Below, piece by piece: positions 61,863 through 64,000 of a stretch of DNA of 64,000 nucleotides (its first letter is position 1; every line of letters begins with the position of its first letter). The DNA comes from Polytrichum commune (lineage: Eukaryota; Streptophyta; Polytrichopsida; Polytrichales; Polytrichaceae). The DNA is taken from the NCBI GenBank assembly GCA_950295325.1, contig OX485807.1:6576501-6640500 (forward strand), in the 5' to 3' direction. The position numbers were made by a program, and so were the translations under genes. The notes beneath the pieces are model-generated. The model did not search any database, was not told the DNA's origin, and saw only the letters and a program-made list of their open reading frames with translations.

Positions 61863-63153
61863 CGCCAAGGATCTGCTGGAGCTTCAAAACTCCAAACCCT
61901 CGGAGCCCTTCTGCCTCCCACGTTTAGCTCCCAACCAAAAAACCTAACAACACAAATCACTATGGACCTTAGGGTTTTGGGAACAACGTGGGCTAGGGTT
62001 AGCGGGAGAAAAGAGGACGACAGAGTCAGTCATCGGTGACTGTCCCTTGCGACGGGTACACTGTAGTGGGAACGGCGAGACTTGGAACGGTGACTGTGGA
62101 ATTTAATATCGCCGTCGCCCTTAGGGCAGACTCTATTGTGCTGGCTATTCCGGAGAAGGAAATTAAAGTAAAGGTATTGTGGGTCTTATGTGGTCCTTCT
62201 TTTTCATCTTACAAATATATTTGATTAGTAGGTATGTGGCAAGCCTTGTTTGTAAGCACAAACACCCAATAAAAGATAGTTAGTGTTACAACGAGATTGG
62301 ACTATGTGCTCAAAATACATCAACCGTTATCGGTTCAATAATTGACATAATCACGGGGTCTATATGATCACTTAAAGAAGAAATATATGATTCAATATAA
62401 CTTTTTGTGATTTTTACATTTCGTTTTTTTTTTTTTAATGACAATTTGCGTGATTTGTAATTGCGAACCAAATGAGACAATGGGAACATAATTCTCAAGT
62501 CGATCTACCAATTAAAAAGTTTGTGTGGTGTCGGAGGTGTCTACAATAGGGCCACATACCTTTAGCGTTGGATGGGATCTCATCTACCATCTTTTGCATT
62601 AAGCACTTTCATGTGGAGTAAGGGGATCAACATATTCAAGAGTGTAATTTGCCTTGTTGTCAAACATGCAAATTTGAAGGTGGTTGTCATCACGTTTACC
62701 CATTTTGCATGTTGTTTGATTGTATTTAATGAAATTTTTATCTTGAAATTTGAGAAAAAAACTAAATATATCCACAAAATATGAAAAATCCGAGTAAGGA
62801 TTGTAATATAAGAACATGCCTCCATGATTAAAAAAATTAGCGGGCAATGTGACAATGTCAAGTCCACACCAATACGTATACGTAAATGAAATTCGATGTG
62901 ATTGAACGGGGCTTGAATGAAAATCAATTTCTAATCATAAAACAAAAAGGCATTTGATTCCTCCTCCTCAAACTTCAAATTCCCTCTACAATTTGTTTCG
63001 ACCAATTTTTCTTGTTCTCTAGAGAAAACATGTCCATGCTTCATGTGGAGGGAGGGGGGGTCATTTTTTTGTGCAACGATTCTCGCCAACATGGACAACA
63101 CATGAGAGTTTGCCCTTACTTTGTCCACACCATCCCCTTGATTCCCAACTACT
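61863..63153. other. eIF3d upstream region and gene-free interval
   Basis: 61863-62100 is GC-richer and probably carries the eIF3d 5' leader and promoter. From about 62220 the sequence is AT-rich intergenic DNA. No other exon seen. Confidence 0.4.
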
Positions 63154-63523
63154 CTAGAGTAGAGGCACCCATAACAAATCACTTAAGATATTTTGCGCAA
63201 GATGTAGAGAAGTGTAAGGCAATGCAAAAAAATTCCATGTAGGAAGGTAGAAATCACAAGAGACTACAATTTTTTCAGTCATTTTATTCTTTGGATTTAA
63301 TTTTATTCTTGATTTTTTGAAGCCAAACGTTGGCGCAGACATATTACGACTGTCTAGAGTCCGCCATATTGCTCATTCCTCCTCACTTTAGTATCAAAAC
63401 CAAAGACATGTATCATGACACTATTGATTCCGGCCTCATCAAAATTCAGTCCTAACCTTATTGAAATTATGGGACCCTATAGATTTTTGATAAAGTTATG
63501 ATTGAGATAGGTGCTTCAACTAT
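63154..63523. mobile_element. AGTAGAGGCGCC-ended MITE, copy 3
   Basis: Begins AGTAGAGGCACCCATAAC, and the interior matches 17887-18262 (AATCACTTAAGA, GAAGCCAAACGTTGG, GCTCATTCCTCCTCACTTTAG). The right end is degraded (GGTGCTTCAACTATA). Confidence 0.65.
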
Positions 63524-64000
63524 ACACGTAGGTCGTATTAGACACAAGTTGATCATTCCTTCACTTGTTGAGTTTATGGGGGAATTTTTTAATATGTATT
63601 TGGAATCTCTTAAAACAAGTTTGCCCCACATTAAGAGAACATTGTAACTAACTAAGTGTTTGTAAAAGGTGTAGAGAAACATGCGTCCAACAATACACAA
63701 CATTTAAATCATGTGTAAAATATAACATGACATTACCATGTTGATTTTAAATTTACATAACTACCAATGCAAATGTTTATCATGATATCCAAGATTCCAA
63801 CACCTTCAAATTAGTGGTTGAAGTTTTGAAGGTCAATTAAACTTCTTGGTTCACATGCTTAAACTTTTGTATATTCGGGACTAGAATGTACAGTATGCTC
63901 TTCATCATCTTATAACTCAAGCAAAACAATATCTAAAGGTTAATAACATCCAACATGTTAGTAACAAACTATTTTAAATTTGATCAAAATATTAATGGCA

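Noticed and set aside
61542-62039. 165-codon plus-strand frame
   Set aside because: It is the antisense shadow of eIF3d exon 1 and its leader.

Overview
The window is nuclear DNA from a land plant. The evidence is three spliced plant housekeeping or regulatory genes with GT-AG introns, a plant-type ferric reductase, a chromodomain Ty3/gypsy retrotransposon primed by initiator tRNA-Met, and long gene-poor stretches packed with short inverted-repeat transposons. Nothing bacterial or viral is seen. I cannot name the species; most of the sequence between genes is decayed repeat DNA.

Layout. 85-339 (-): one exon-like open segment of an unrecognised gene at the left edge. 465-1924 (-): a one-repeat MYB (SHAQKYF) transcription factor of the KUA1/MYBS3 type with a stretched zinc knuckle. 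3.4-30.2 kb: no intact gene; a mosaic of at least eight small repeat families, several with clean target-site duplications and nested inside one another, plus a 1.27 kb fold-back element (21969-23236) and two tandem-duplicated blocks (13.4-13.8 and 14.6-15.8 kb). 30425-32719 (+): an intronless ferric-chelate reductase (FRO) copy with two simple-sequence frameshifts, its stop codon split by a hAT-like MITE (32700-33041). 37262-42807 (-): glyoxalase I, 8 exons, 287 aa, fully joined. 43921-51205 (+): a chromovirus-type LTR retrotransposon with 351-bp LTRs and a 5-bp target duplication, carrying a nested 1.05 kb fold-back hAT-like element (46675-47725). 55593-61862 (-): eIF3 subunit D, 16 exons, 557 aa, fully joined. 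61.9-64 kb: intergenic sequence with another MITE copy.

The genes do not form an operon or obvious cluster; they are unrelated neighbours (transcription factor, iron reduction, methylglyoxal detoxification, translation initiation). The connecting theme is transposon activity. Copies of the same families in different states (empty, filled, nested) let insertion order and exact junctions be read directly from this one window. The clearest case is the MITE whose 8-bp duplication falls on the ferric-reductase stop codon.
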